Shown here: in pieces, positions 12,591-25,090 of the stretch
Position numbering within the stretch: position 1 is the first letter of the stretch
Layout of the letters: each line of letters opens with the position of its first letter
Assembly: GCF_018446385.1 (NCBI RefSeq)
Contig: NC_055987.1
Location: 11,865,705-11,929,704 of the forward strand
Source of the DNA: Zingiber officinale
Taxonomy: Eukaryota; Streptophyta; Magnoliopsida; Zingiberales; Zingiberaceae
Length of the DNA: 64,000 nucleotides
Direction: 5' to 3'
Notes under the pieces: generated by a model
Told to the model about the DNA's origin: nothing
Seen by the model: the letters and a program-made list of their open reading frames with translations, nothing else
Database searches by the model: none
Position numbers and translations under genes: made by a program

Positions 12591-13117
12591 CAATCAGGAT
12601 CTGACCGTTGGCGCAAGATATAGCTGTTGGCGAGCGCTTCTCTCGGCAGAACTTCCACGGCTTTCATCTCCGATCCTCACAGCGACTCCAGCCACTTCTC
12701 CACAATTCTCACGCTAGATCTTGAAGGTTCTTGGAGGTTTTTCCAAGTCAAGAGGCGGATCTACAACAAGAAGAAGAAAGCTAGGGTTAGAGTTTTCTTG
12801 TGCAAACTTGTAAGCTTTTACTTATATTTTATTTCCTTTCCCTTTCTTCTTGTAGTGTGAACTTGTAGGGCTTCTCCGCCTTCAGTAGTTACCGTAAAGG
12901 AAGTTTTTATTAGTGGAGGGTACGTGAGTGTGTGGATCCTTGGATTAGTCACCTCTTCTTGAGGTGGATACCAAGTAAATCTTTGTGTTAGCGTTATATG
13001 TATTGTTTCTTGTACTTTCCGTTGCATATCTTTGAAGAAACAAGCAACTAAGAGCACAAGGATCACGCCAAGCTATTCACCCCCCCCCCCCCTCTAGCTA
13101 TATATTTGGTTCCAACA

Positions 13118-14070
13118 GGAAATAATATCAAAGTGTTGTCGGAAGTAAGGGTATGGTTGTCTAAACAATTCTATATGAAGGACTTGGGAGAATGCACATA
13201 TTCTTGGGATCAAAGTAATTAGGGATCGCAAGACAAGAATATTATGATTATCCCAAGCTTCCTATATCGATACGATCCTAGCTTGTTTTAACATGTAAGA
13301 CTCCAAGAAAGGTTTTCTACCTTTTAGACATGGAGTAACTTTATCTAAAGAGATGTCTCTGAAGACATCAAAGGAGATAGAGGACATGAAGGCAGTTCCT
13401 TATGCTTCGGCTATCGGAAGCCTAATGTATGCTATGCACGAGACCAGATATCTGCTTTACCGTGGGCATGGTTAGCAGATATCAAGAGTAACCCTGGGCA
13501 AGGACATTGGACTGCTGTTAAGCATATATTAAAGTACCTGAGAATAACTAGAGATTATATGCTAGTTTATCAAGCAGATAATTTGTTTCCTGAAGGTTAC
13601 ACGGATCTTGACTTCCAATCAGATAGGGACAATAGTAACTTAAGCTCGGGATTTTGTGTTTACTTTAGGAAGTGAAGCCATAACAATGGAAGAGTGTTAA
13701 GCATAGGTGCTTTTCAAATTTCACCATAGAAGCTGAATGGCTCAGAAACTTCATGATGGACTTAGACATGATTTCTAGTTTGCCCAAAAATTATTACAAT
13801 TTATTATAATAATAGTAGTCCAGTAGCAAACTCAAAGAAACCATAAATCCATAAGACAAGTAAACACAATAGAGTGCAAGTACCACCCAATACGAGACAT
13901 CGTATAACGAGGAGAAGTTGTTGCCGCCTAGATTGCATCAGGTGATAACCTGAGAGATCCTTTCACTAAGGCCCTTAAGGCAAAAGTTTTTGATGGGCAT
14001 GTTGAAGGGATAGGAATAAGATGTATGGCAAAATATATGACAACATAGTCTTTTAGTATAAGTGGGAGAT
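13118..14070 (+). pseudogene. Copia pol 3' fragment (RT tail and RNase H) of element B2
   Basis: Plus-strand homologue of the B pol fragments. Around 13140-13240 the frame resembles B's RT tail. Around 13475-13670 it reads HWTAVKHILKYL... and ends FCVYFRK, the RNase H/tail region. Stops and frameshifts break it. The upstream part is cut off by LTR A2. It ends in the polypurine tract AGTGGGAGAT (14061-14070) just before the 3' LTR. Confidence 0.8.
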
Positions 14071-15819
14071 TGTTGGAATGTATACTAAAAGTCTAGCTTT
14101 TTGTATAAACATTTACTTAGAAATAAGAATCATATTGGTCAAATATCTACATTTATAAGTTAAGTATAGTTGTTCGATTAATTTACATTGTAGATAACAT
14201 GGTGTGTGGTATCACACACAGAAGATCATGTTATCAATTCCTTATAAATTATAAATAGTAGCTCACGACTGAGATGGAAAGGAACAAACCATTGAAATAG
14301 TCGTAGTGTAATAAGGTATTAGTTTATCTTATTGATAAATTATACTAGTACACTCTGAGTGTATTGAGCATGACCATTTAAGGTAAGTTCTTTTTATACT
14401 AACTTGATAAAAGAACAATACCTTAGTTATTATGGAAGTGTGTGCTCTTAATCCTAATATAATAACAAGCAGATATATTTAGTATTTATTTCTTTGACTT
14501 ATCAAAGGGTGAGATTTAGCTTGATAAATCAATAGGCCCGATAAGTTGGGAAATGATATTACTTATAGTGTGTGTTGTTGATTATAGAAGGAAACTGTGT
14601 CCTAATAATCTAGGTTGATAATGTCCCCAAGAGGAGCTCATTAGGATTGTCATGTTAAACCCTGCAGGTGGACTTAGTCCGACACGACAATAAGGTTGAG
14701 TGGTACTACTCTTGGACTAAAATATTAATTAAAGAGAGTTGTTAGTAACTCATTTAATTAGTGGGCATTCGACATCTTAAACACAGGGAGACTAACACAC
14801 TCATAATAAGAAGGAGCCCAAAATGTAATTTGGGATTGGTGCGGTAGTTCAATAATAATTTTTTAGTGGTATGAATTATTATTGATGAAATTAAGTTGGG
14901 TGTTCGGGGTGAACACGGGAAGCTTAATTTCATCGGGAGACCTAAACCAATTCCTCCTCTCGGTCCCTGTCGTAGCCTCTTATTTATAAAGTATTATACC
15001 CACCTATACCCACCTTTATATCCATCCTAAGGTGGCCGGCCAAGCAAGAAGCTTGGGCCGGCCAAGCAAATAGGATGAGCCATGTTGTGTGCCCGACCCT
15101 AGCTTGAACCCAAGCTTGGTGTGGCCGGCCACATCAAATTAAAAGGATTTTATTTTTTTTTAAATTTTTCTTATGTGGATTCCATGATTTTAAAAGAGAG
15201 TTTTAAAATTATAAATATTTTCTTTTATAACTTTCTACAAAAGATTAAGAAAAGATTTGATATCTTTCCTTATTTGTAGATTGAAAAGAAGATTTTAATT
15301 TTGAGAAAACTTCCCTTTTTTGTAACCATGTTCATGATTTAAAAGAGAGTTTTAAAATTATAAATTTTTTCCTTTTATAAGTTTCTACAAAAGATTAAGA
15401 AAAGATTTGATATCTTTCCTTATTTATAGATTGAGAGGAAGATTTTAATTTTAAAGATAACTTTTCTTTTTGGAAATCATCTGTTGGTCCCTTTGGAGGC
15501 CGGCAAGAGGGGAGGGGTGAATTGCCCTACAAAATAAAACTCGAACCTTTCTCGGATTTCAACTATATAATGAACACTTGTAATAAATAAATAAAATAGA
15601 CTAAGTAAAGAAAAGCAGACACCAGAGTTTTACTTGGTTTGCAATCAGGGGATTGCTAATCCAAGGAATGTAAGCGCACTATCTGATTCTCCTCTGGGCG
15701 GAGTAGCCTCTTTACAACGTTGACAGCACAAATGAAAAGAACAGAATTGAAAGCACAGAAGGAATTGATTACAAGTTCGTTCTCTTGAATGTACGGATCA
15801 GTACTTTATTTATAGTACT

Positions 15820-15935
15820 GGTCCGGGCGCCCCCGGGGGGATAAATTTTATCCCCCAACTGTCAACTCACGATCAGCTTCGATCTGGTCAAATATGAACC
15901 CCCGGGCACCCAGAATGGTTCCGGGCGCCCGGACC
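15820..15935 (-). repeat. GGCGCC-centred palindromes in LTR C
   Basis: TCCGGGCGCCCGGA at 15920-15933, a half-degenerate copy at 15821-15832, and a GGGGGATAAA...TTATCCCCC inverted repeat at about 15835-15855, all within about 120 bp upstream (minus-strand sense) of ACTATAAATAAAG. The 5' LTR has the same dyads near 23434-23525. Confidence 0.8.
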
Positions 15936-16969
15936 TGTCAAGTCAACAAAGTTGACTCTGGTCCAGGCTCTCTGCTCCGGTTCAACTCATCTCAGTTCGG
16001 CTCGTCTTGGTCTGGGTCTGTTCGCTCCGGCTCCGCTAGTTTGGGTGATCTCGGCCTTCCAGAATAGGGCTCACCCGAACCCATGTTCCGGCCTTCTCCT
16101 CGAGCAGCCTTCCTGTTTGTGCCCTCGCGCACGCTCTTCTCGTCCACCGGTGTACTCTTCCGCAGACACCTCGTCCCTCGGACGCACCGAGCCCGTCGGC
16201 TCTCTCCCGTGCCGTCCTTCTCGGTAGTCACGTCTTCCGCTCGACTTCCTGTGTTCCTAAGCTCCTGCACACTTAGACACAAGGGTTAAACAAACGCAGG
16301 ACCTAACTTAACTTGTTTGATCACATCAAAACACCTTGGGGTTTCAACAATCTCCCCCTTTTTAATGTGAGCAACCCAAGTTAAGTTAGGGTAACCATAT
16401 GCAATAAAAACGATTTATATTCCAATAAGTCTAAATATTTTTCAATTGAAAAATTATAGTACCTCCCCCTAGACTTAACATACTTCTCCCCCTTTGATCA
16501 CATAAAAATTGGGGTTATAAATAAGTCTAAGGTAAATTCAAACAAAAATTTTAAGTGTAAAATATTTAATAATGTCTAAGTAAAATTTAATTTAAAGACA
16601 CTCTTCAGAATTTTTTTTTAAAAAAAAATGATAAGGCAATATTATAAAAAAAAACTCTAAGTTAACTTTTATATAAAAAAAAATCTAAGTCAATTTACGT
16701 AAAAATTTATAAGAAAAAAAAATTTCTAATTTAAGTTAAAAATATTTTCTAACACAAATTGAATAACTCTTTTAAAGCATTAAGTAATTTGAATTAATGC
16801 TTTTTCAGTTAGTCAATTAAACTTTTCATTTCGATACTTGGCTTCCAGGTCATGGTGAGGCACTAGGCCTTCTTGGTTATTAGAGCAACAACCACTTCCT
16901 TAGGCAAAGCCTCATAAAGAAATTAGTTGTTTAATTTCCTTGCTGAAAATGCTAAGTCTAATTTTAATT

Positions 16970-19900
16970 TTAGATTAAATAGGTTTTTGGAACCCAATAG
17001 AGGTTCCTACCTACAGGATTAACCAAGTATTTCCTAGGTATATAGATTTTTGATATATTTCTTATTTGACTTTGATGAAATCTATAATACCAATTTAAAC
17101 CTCTATAATATCTAAAAGTAGAAAGATTTGAACCATTAGATTTTTTCAATCTTTCTATTTCTTCTTTTAGTTTTTCATTTTCAATTTTCAGTTTTTCAAA
17201 ATCCTCTATAAGACATGATTTTGCCAAAATTCTCTTTGTTTCTAAAATTTCATTTTCTAATTTGGCATTTTTATTTTCTAATTTATACATGGATTTAGTC
17301 ATAGCTTTGATACCAAAGTAAAGTTCATCAGGAGGTAAGAGGCATACCTCACTTACCATATCAGACTTGAAGCCTGAATCTCCCCCTGCTTCGCTACTTC
17401 CATTTGAGGTCACTCCCCCTTCATCGATGCTGGGTTTTGATGTACTTTGTCCTTCGTGGCTTGCCATCAGTGCAATCCCCGCATATTCTTGAGCTTCTGA
17501 TTCAGATGAAGAAGTGTCATCCCAAGTTGCTTTTAGGTTGTGTTTCTTGGGTGTCTTCATTTTGACCTTCTTGAGTTCTGGGCAGTCTTCCCTTAGGTGT
17601 CCCTCCTTCTGACACTGATAGCACCGTACCTTTCTTCTACCTTTTTGATTCTTTTTATTCTGCATTTTAAATTTATTAGATCTAAAAAACTTTTTAAAGT
17701 TTCTTACCATGTACGCTTCTTGATCGTCTTCGGAGTCTGACTCAGGTTCATCCTTATTGGTTGCGTTCAGCGCCATAGTCTGGGTTGTGTCCTTTGATAT
17801 CTCTGCATATCTAGTTTCGTGTAATTCAAGGGTAGAAAACAACTCTTCTAAAGTACTTACCTCCAGGTCTTTTGAGATGTAGTAAGCATCGACGATTGAT
17901 GTCCACTCCGGAGTTCTTGGAAACGCGTTGAGCGCGTAGCGTATAGTGTCCCGATTTGTTACCGTTTCACCAAGGTTTTCGAGACCAGTAACTAGTGTTG
18001 GTGCAATCGACCTAGGTTTTGATGTGTGTGTCAAAGAGTTTAAGTTAGGTTTTCATATGTATTTGATATGTGTTTGAGTCTTGCAGGACTTTGTGGAACA
18101 CATGTGAACTTGGTGCGGCCAAGTGTGGGAAGCTCATCCAAGGGCTCGGATCGTTGAGTCGGTAAAGGATGGTGTGGAAGACATCCGAGGGACCGCGCGG
18201 ACGAGGAGCAATGGAGTGGAGCCGAAGGAAGTGGACTTCAAGGCAGCGTGAAGGATGGCACTGAGAGGAGCCGCGGGCTTGGGTGCATCTGAGGGACGAA
18301 GGCCGAGGAAGAGGACTTCAAAGGCGACTCCGGAAAGGATGAGAGGAGTGAATGTACTGGGACCAGTCGACTGGTAATGGGACCAGTCGACTGATCCAAC
18401 TTCACAGAATGCACAGAAACATTCTGTGCTTTTCGACTAAGGGGACCAGTCGACTGGTCCTAAGACCAGTCGACTGGTACATGACCGTTGGCAGAAAACG
18501 GGCTCTAAAGAGAGCCGTTGGTGTTGCCTAACGGCTAGCACCAGTCGACTGGTGTCAGGGTTTGAGTTGATTGATGATCAACTCTTTCCTCTTATTTAAG
18601 GGGAGCTTTGGGGCATTGAAGGGTTGACCGATACTCATTGTAAACCTTCTGATTCTGTGCCCAAAGCTCCCAAGACAATTCTCTTCCTCCTAATTCTAAC
18701 TCCATCTTGTAAAGAGGAAGAGTGCTCTTGTGAGAGGTTTGCTCCACCGAGAAGGAGAAGCTTTAGCCGGAGATTACCGGGGACTGATCCACCAAAGGAT
18801 CAAGGGCTCGTCCACCTCAAGGACACGTCGTGGAGTAGGAGCAAGCAATCTCCGAACCACGTTACATCGAGCGTGTTAGCGTTTGTATTCTCGTTTGTGT
18901 TTCTTTGTTTTTAGTTTCTATATTTCCGCTTGCGCAAACTAACGTATTGTAGAGAAGAAATCGATTTGGGGGTGGCCTAGCTATCCAACCCCCCTTCAAG
19001 CCGGCCACCGATCCTCCAACAATTGGTATCAGAGCAAGGAAGCTCTTCAACGGACTAATCGCCAAAAAGAACAACATTATCAAATGGCCGGCTCAAACAT
19101 TCATCCACCCAAATTCGAAGGAGACTTCTCTTGGTGGAAGAGGAGAATGGAGGTATTCTTTAATACCGATTTTGACATTATGCTAATCATGAGGAGTGGT
19201 TTTGAAGAGCCCAAGGATGAACACAATGAGACAATCGACATAACAAGATGGACCAAAAGGCAAAAAGAAGAGCATCTAGCAAATGCCAAGGCAATCCATC
19301 ATCTACATAATGTTCTTCCCCAACAAGAAATAACAAGGGTTGGAAGCTACTCAAGCGCCAAGGAATTATGGGAAAAGCTAGTGGAGCTTCACGAAGGGAC
19401 ATCAGAAGCAAAATTGGCAAGAAGAGACCTCCTTCGAACTCAACTCAACAATATCAAACTTGAGAAAGGAGAAAAGGTATCAACTTTACATTCTAGAATT
19501 AAAGAAATTATTAATGGACTAACAAGTGTAGGTGAGACACTCTCAAATCGAGACATGATGACAAAAGCCCTAAATGCTTTCCCAAGAACCACAACTTAGA
19601 GCTCCATTGTAGATTCATACTACATATCAAAGGACCTAGAGAAATCCTCTCTAGATGAACTCTTCTCAACAATGGAGCTTCATGAAACAAGAGTTGAGGG
19701 ATTAGAGGGAGAAGCAAATAAATCAAGAGGAGTAGCCCTTGTGGCAAACAAGGGAAAGGGTAAGAAGAAGAAGTGTTCATCCCCACCATCCTCCGACTCC
19801 GAAGAATCGAGCGTCTCAATGGATAGTGATCAAGAGGCGTATATGGTAAGGAAAATGAGAAGAGCTTTTAGAAAATTTTCATCTAACAAATCTCATGATA

Positions 19901-22900
19901 GGAAAAGCTCAAGAAGCAAAAGCAGGACAAGGAAGATAATTTGCTACAATTGCCAAGGAGAAGGACATATAAGAGATGATTGTCCTCTCTTGAAAAAGAA
20001 GGAAGGGAAGAAGAAGAAGGAGAAGACAAAAGAAAAGGGGAAGAAGGCTCAAAACCTAAAAGCAACATGGGATGATCCTTCATCTTCATCGGAGGAAGAA
20101 GAAGAGCATCACATAGTCAATTTTGCTCTCATGGGGATTGATGATGTAGCCTCCACCTCATCCGAGCAAGAAGAAGGAAGGAGCTTAAGTGAAGATGAAG
20201 AGGGGAGCTCAAGTGAAGGGGGAGGTCAAACTTCGGATTCGGACTTCTCGGTAAGTGAGGTACATAATCTTCCTCCCCATATTTTAGTTAAGATTATTTC
20301 AAGTACAAATGATGATTTATTTAAGGCAAAAAGGAAGAACAAGTCTTTAAGAAATGAAATTTGCATGTTAAATGAAAAATTAGAATCAATGTGTTCTAAG
20401 GATAGTGATTTGCATGCTTCCTCTTCAAGTTCAAATGACTCATGTTTAGAAGAGGAAAATAGGAAATTAAGGGAAAAGGTATAATATCTTACCAATGCCC
20501 TTAGGAAATTTGAAATTGGCTCTAAAACCCTAAATATGATCATTGGGAGCCAAAGGGCAAGTTTTAAGAAAAATGGGATAGGATACAATGAACAAAATAA
20601 TGAAAAGACCTATCATTATCTACTTGCTAGGGGGCAATCCAAGACAAAAACCATAGATAGGAAATGGATCCCCAAAGAGTACTTGGTCAACCCAATTAGA
20701 AAGAATTTCTATTAGGTACCAAAATCAATCCTCAAGGGTTAGAGGATTTTATGGCAAGTCAACCATGGAAGTCAATAATTCAAATTTTTCCTATATGGTT
20801 GACTTGAGACCTTAAGGGGGAGGACTTAGCCTTGATAGAGATTTATGATCAAGAGGCTAAGTAGATGTTACTTTTATCTCACAATGATTTGTATTATTTT
20901 CTAACCATGAATGTGAGATATTAGGATGATACAAGTAATTCACTTATGCTTATGGCATTTTGATGAGTTATGAAGTGTATCAATGTTTAGTGATCATAAG
21001 CCAACTATGGGGAAAGCAAATGTTTAATTAATGGACATCTTGCCCATAGATCATAGTTGGACATTTCAAATGTTTTGAAAACAATTCTATGTTTTAGTTA
21101 CTATGGTATAGCAATATTAAAACATATGATTGCAAAACTGAGCTAGAAATTGATACAAACTTGCATGTTTTCGATATTTTTGAAACTTGGTCAAAATTTT
21201 GAAAATATGATGACTTTTCATGAAAACATATTTTTCTTAGTTAAAGAACATTATAAGAAATATGTGTTCAAAATTTCATGATTTTTCGAATTTTCTAGAA
21301 TTTTTTATGGATTTCTGAAGTTGACTGCCGTAGCAGATACCAGTCGACTGGTACCAGCCTTTCAGCATTCTGTTGGTTTTTAAAATCAAATTTTTGGTTC
21401 AAATTTGAGTGGAACTGATACCATAGTATGTGTACGTGTGTGGTACAATATTTTTGATGGTGTCAAAGGGGGAGAATTGGGTAGGTTTAAGTTAGAAATC
21501 TACTTGTGTACAAATCTTTGAAAATTAAGGTTGAGAGCATGTGTTAAGGGGGAGCTTGGGTTTTATGCTTCATGTTTACATATTGCTTCAAAATTTTCAA
21601 AGTTGTTATTTATGCCTAACTTAAACATATTGCCACACATCAAAAAGGGGGAGATTGTTGGTGCAATCGACCTAGGTTTTGATGTGTGTGTCAAAGAGTT
21701 TAAGTTAGGTTTTCATATGTATTTGATATGTGTTTGAGTCTTGCAGGACTTTGTGGAACACATGTGAACTTGGTGCGGCCAAGTGTGGGAAGCTCATCCA
21801 AGGGCTCGGATCGTTGAGTCGGTAAAGGATGGTGTGGAAGACATCCGAGGGACCGCGCGGACGAGGAGCAATGGAGTGGAGCCGAAGGAAGTGGACTTCA
21901 AGGCAGCGTGAAGGATGACACGGCAGGCTCGGGTGCATATGAGGGACGAAGGCCGAGGAAGAGGACTTCAAAGGCGACTCGGAAGGATGAGAGGTGAATG
22001 TCGGGACGATCGGTAATGGGACCACGGTGATCCAACTTCACGAATGCGGAAACATTAGCTTTTCGATTAAGGGACGATCGGTCCTAAGACCCCGATCGGT
22101 ACATGATTAGCGTAAAACGGGTTCTAAAGAGAGCCGTTGGTGTTGCCTAACAGCTACAGTCGACTGGTGTCGAGGTTTGAGTTGATTGATGATCAACTCT
22201 TTCCTCTTATTTAAGGGAGCTTTGGGGCATTGAAGGGTTGACCGATACTCATTGTAAACCTTCTGATTCTGTGCCCAAAGCTCCCAAGACAATTCTCTTC
22301 CTCCTAATTCTAACTCCATCTTGTAAAGAGGAAGAGTGCTCTTGTGAGAGGTTTGCTCCACCGAGAAGGAGAAGCTTTAGCCGGAGATTGCCGGGGACTG
22401 ATCCACCAAAGGATCAAGGGCTCGTCCACCTCAAGGACACGTCGTGGAGTAGGAGCAAGCAATCTCCGAACCACGTTACATCGAGCGTGTTAGCGTTTGT
22501 ATTCTCGTTTGTGTTTCTTTGTTTTTAGTTTCTATATTTCCGCTTGCGCAAACTAACGTATTGTAGAGAAGAAATCGATTTGGGGGTGGCCTAGCTATCC
22601 AACCCCCCTTCAAGCCGGCCACCGATCCTCCAACAACTAGTTCTTTTACCTTTACATGTAGACCGGCTACTTTCTCACCTTTCTCCAGACGGATGTTCAT
22701 TAGTTTGTTGCGGAGGATGTCCCTTCTAGTGAGCTTCACTTCGGACGTGCCTTCGTGGAGTTCCAAGAACTTCTCCCAAAGTTCTTTAGCAGATAAATAA
22801 TTTCCGATGCGGTTGACCTCTTGATGTTCCGCACGGCTGTTTGCTACCGACTCATTCTGCTCCTTTGTCCAATCGCTCTCTTCTTTTTCTTTTCCATCTT

Positions 22901-23036
22901 TATATATTGGAGCTACAAAACCATATTTCATAATAAACCGAATTTCAAAATCTGTTTTTAGGAATACCTCCATACGACGCTTCCAGTCTGCGAAGTTCCC
23001 CTCGAATTTTGGTGGAACAATGCTTGGTCCGACCAT
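16970..23036 (-). CDS. Gag-like protein of element C, split by insertion of E
   Basis: Start at 23036, about 40 bases inside the primer site. Codons 1-134 (23036-22635) contain PPKFEGNFADWKRRMEVFL and SAKELWEKFLELHEGTSE, hallmarks of the Copia gag (UBN2-type) fold. The frame is cut at codons for ELV by element E and resumes at 17989, running to 16970. With E and one ACTAG removed, a single open frame of 473 codons results, with no other defect visible. A CCHC knuckle CYQCQKEGHLREDC sits at residues 257-270, followed by an acidic Ser/Glu stretch and a Lys/Glu/Leu coiled coil. The tail ends KYLVNPVGRNLYWVPK. Such proteins package retrotransposon RNA. The host gene has been inactive since E inserted. 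Confidence 0.88.
18360..18555 (+). repeat. ACCAGTCGACTGGT palindromes in 5' LTR of E
   Basis: Perfect copies at 18362-18375, 18465-18478 and 18540-18553; an 18-nt palindrome GGACCAGTCGACTGGTCC at 18443-18460; one decayed copy at 18382-18395. The TATA-like TATTTAAG follows at 18593-18600, 40 bp after the last dyad. In the 3' LTR (about 22000-22165) most copies are altered to short CGATCGGT forms. Confidence 0.85.
19084..20755 (+). pseudogene. Gag-like gene of element E with three in-frame stops
   Basis: Starts 49 bases after the primer site with PPKFEGDFSWWKRRMEVFF, followed by SAKELWEKLVELHEGTSE, as in C. One frame runs through a TAG (19597-19599), a CCHC knuckle CYNCQGEGHIRDDC (near 19950), a Ser/Glu-rich acidic stretch, TAA (20482-20484), a coiled-coil-like tail and TAG inside FY*VPKS (near 20713). 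Comparison with C shows Trp at the first and third stops, and Gln is the simplest ancestor of the second. All three are therefore C-to-T type changes on one strand or the other. No pol follows: the rest to 21640 is non-coding tail. Confidence 0.85.
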
Positions 23037-25090
23037 CTTTGTTGCTTCGATCGGCGGTTAGTCCTCCTGAAGCACCTAGCTCTGATACCACTTGTTGGTC
23101 CCTTTGGAGGCCGGCAAGAGGGGAGGGGTGAATTGCCCTACAAAATAAAACTCGAACCTTTCTCGGATTTCAACTATATAATGAACACTTGTAATAAATA
23201 AATAAAAGAGACTAAGTAAAGAAAAGCAGACACCAGAGTTTTACTTGGTTTGCAATCAGGGGATTGCTAATCCAAGGAATGTAAGCGCACTATCTGATTC
23301 TCCTCTGGGCGAAGTAGCCTCTTTACAACGTTGACAGCACAAATGAAAAGAACAGAATTGAAAGCACAGAAGGAATTGATTACAAGTTCGTTCTCTTGAA
23401 TGTACGGATCAGTACTTTATTTATAGTACTGGTCCGGGCGCCCCCGGGGGGATAAATTTTATCCCCCAACGGTCAGCTCGCGATCAGCTTCGATCTGGTC
23501 AAATATGAACCCCCGGGCGCCCGGACCTGTCAAGTCAACAAAGTTGACTCTGGTCCAGGCTCTCTGCTCCGGTTCAGCTCGTCTCAGTTCGGCTCGTCTA
23601 GAATAGGGCACACCCGAACTCATGTTCCGGCCTTCTCCTCGAGCAGCCTTCCTTCCCGGTTTCTCGTCCCTCGAGCGTCGCGCACGCTCTTCTCGTCCAC
23701 CGGTGTACTCTTCCGCGAACACCTCGTCCCTCGGACGCACCGAGCCCGTCGGCTCTCTCCCGTGCCGTCCTTCTCGCTAGCCACGTCTTCCGCTCAACTT
23801 CCTGTGTTCCTAAGCTCATGCACACTTAGACACAAGGGTTAAACAAACGCAGGACCTAACTTATCTTGTTTGATCACATCAAAACACCTTGGGGTTCCAA
23901 CATCATCCACATGTTTTAATAGAGAAATTTTAATTTATAAAATTCCTTTTATAACCAACCATGAAGGGAAAAATTATTTGAGAAATTTTTATTTTAAAAT
24001 TTCCGGAAACAAATTAGGAAGTTTTAATTTTATGTTAAAACTTTCCTTCCTTGGAGCAATGAGGTGGCCGACCATGATATTTAAGAAAAGGAAATTTGTT
24101 TTAATCAATTAAATTTTCCTTTTCATGGCAAAGAAAATAAGGAAGGTTTTATTTAATTTTTCTTTATTTGCCAAGACTAAGGAATATAAAAGAGGGGGTA
24201 GGGGTGCCTTCATGAGACACAACTCTATTCTATTTTCCTCCCTCTCTTCCTTGGTGGTGGTCGGCCCTAGACCTTCCTCTTCTCTTCTTCTTTAGTGGAT
24301 GGTTTCATCCCTCTCTTGGAGCTCTTGTTGGTGGCCGGTTTTAGCTTGGAGAAGAAGGAGATAAAGGATGCTTTGTTTCTAGCATCCTTTGGAGCTTGGT
24401 GGTGGTGGCCAAAACTCTTCATCTCAAGGAGGAGTGCTTGGCCGAAACTTGCAAGAAGGAAGAAGAAGGGTTTGGGTGGTTCTAATCTCGGTAGATCGTT
24501 GCCCACACAACGTCCGAGATAAGAAGTTGAATACGGTGGAAGATCAAGAGGTCGTTGCATATAAAGAAAGGTATAACTAGTAATTATTTTCCGCATTATA
24601 CTAGTTTTTCTTTGTATGAATTCCAAACACAAGAGACATATAATTCTAGGGTTCGAATTTGTGATTCATGTTTTTTTTTATTTTTTGAATTTGTTATTCG
24701 ATTGTTCCTTTTGGTTAAACCTAGGGTTATATAAGGAAATTAAATATTAGATTTCATTGAATGGCTTTGTCTAGGAAGTGGTGGTTGCTCCCATATCCAA
24801 GAAGGCCTAGTGCCTCGCCATGTTTAACCTGGAAGTCGATTTCTGAAATTAATATTTAATTGAATTTATAACATAAGTGGATTTGGATCAATAATGTTAA
24901 GAATCGTTTGCGATCTAAGTCTAAATCATTAAGAACAGATAAGTTAAATTTGAAATTAATAATGTTAAGTTCCGTTTGCGATTCCGAATTTAATTTCTAA
25001 AGAACATAATAGGTTGTTAGGAAAAGTTCGACACTTGTACAAAATTTTTGTACAGTGGAACCGGTACGATCTTCCTAGGACCAACCAACA

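Larger units (their letters stand above)
11577..13117 (+). mobile_element. A-family LTR fragment A2
   Basis: Starts about 105 bp inside an A/D-type LTR ('gcaggtgcaattgttcatg' matches 'gcaggtgcagttgtccatg' at 57368) and runs to the LTR end TTGGTTCCAACA. It carries a hairpin array (11628-12205) and a palindrome array (12240-12590). The missing first part lies at the insertion point of element B. On the right it interrupts the pol gene of B2, so A2 entered B2, and B then landed in A2. Confidence 0.82.
17996..22635 (+). mobile_element. Gag-only LTR retrotransposon E nested in gag of C
   Basis: Exact 5-bp target duplication ACTAG (17991-17995 and 22636-22640). LTRs 17996-19021 and 21656-22635 start TGTTGGTGCAATCGACC and end CTCCAACA. 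Primer site TGGTATCAGAGC at 19024-19035; polypurine tract 'caaaaagggggagat' at 21641-21655. The only gene is gag. Both LTRs carry the same 96-codon frame (18624-18914 and 22238-22528), which is explained by LTR identity. The LTRs are near identical except for the palindrome segment. Confidence 0.93.
15482..23902 (-). mobile_element. Gag-only LTR retrotransposon C
   Basis: Flanked by the 5-bp target duplication TCATC (15477-15481 and 23903-23907). LTRs 15482-16349 (3') and 23093-23902 (5') begin TGTTGGTCCCTTTGG and end CAACA. The polypurine tract lies at 16350-16365 and the primer site at 23079-23090, so the element is on the minus strand. The internal region holds only a gag gene, interrupted by element E. 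There is no protease, integrase, reverse transcriptase or RNase H, so it is non-autonomous (TR-GAG plan). The LTR has CCGGGCGCCCGG palindromes next to a TATA-like box (15804-15816 on the minus strand). Confidence 0.92.
14071..25090 (+). mobile_element. 3' LTR of B2, split by nested element C
   Basis: Starts TGTTGGAATGTATACT after the polypurine tract and ends ACCAACCAACA. It is the reverse-complement counterpart of the B LTRs. The LTR proper is 14071-15481 plus 23908-25090 (about 2.6 kb); element C and one copy of its target duplication sit between. The inner tail (24200-24600) matches the transcribed part of LTR B. Confidence 0.85.

Noticed and set aside
15952..16289. GC-rich frames in LTR C, about 70-96 codons
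   Set aside because: Inside the LTR and not kept with the same length in the other LTR (23459-23825). Compositional by-products.
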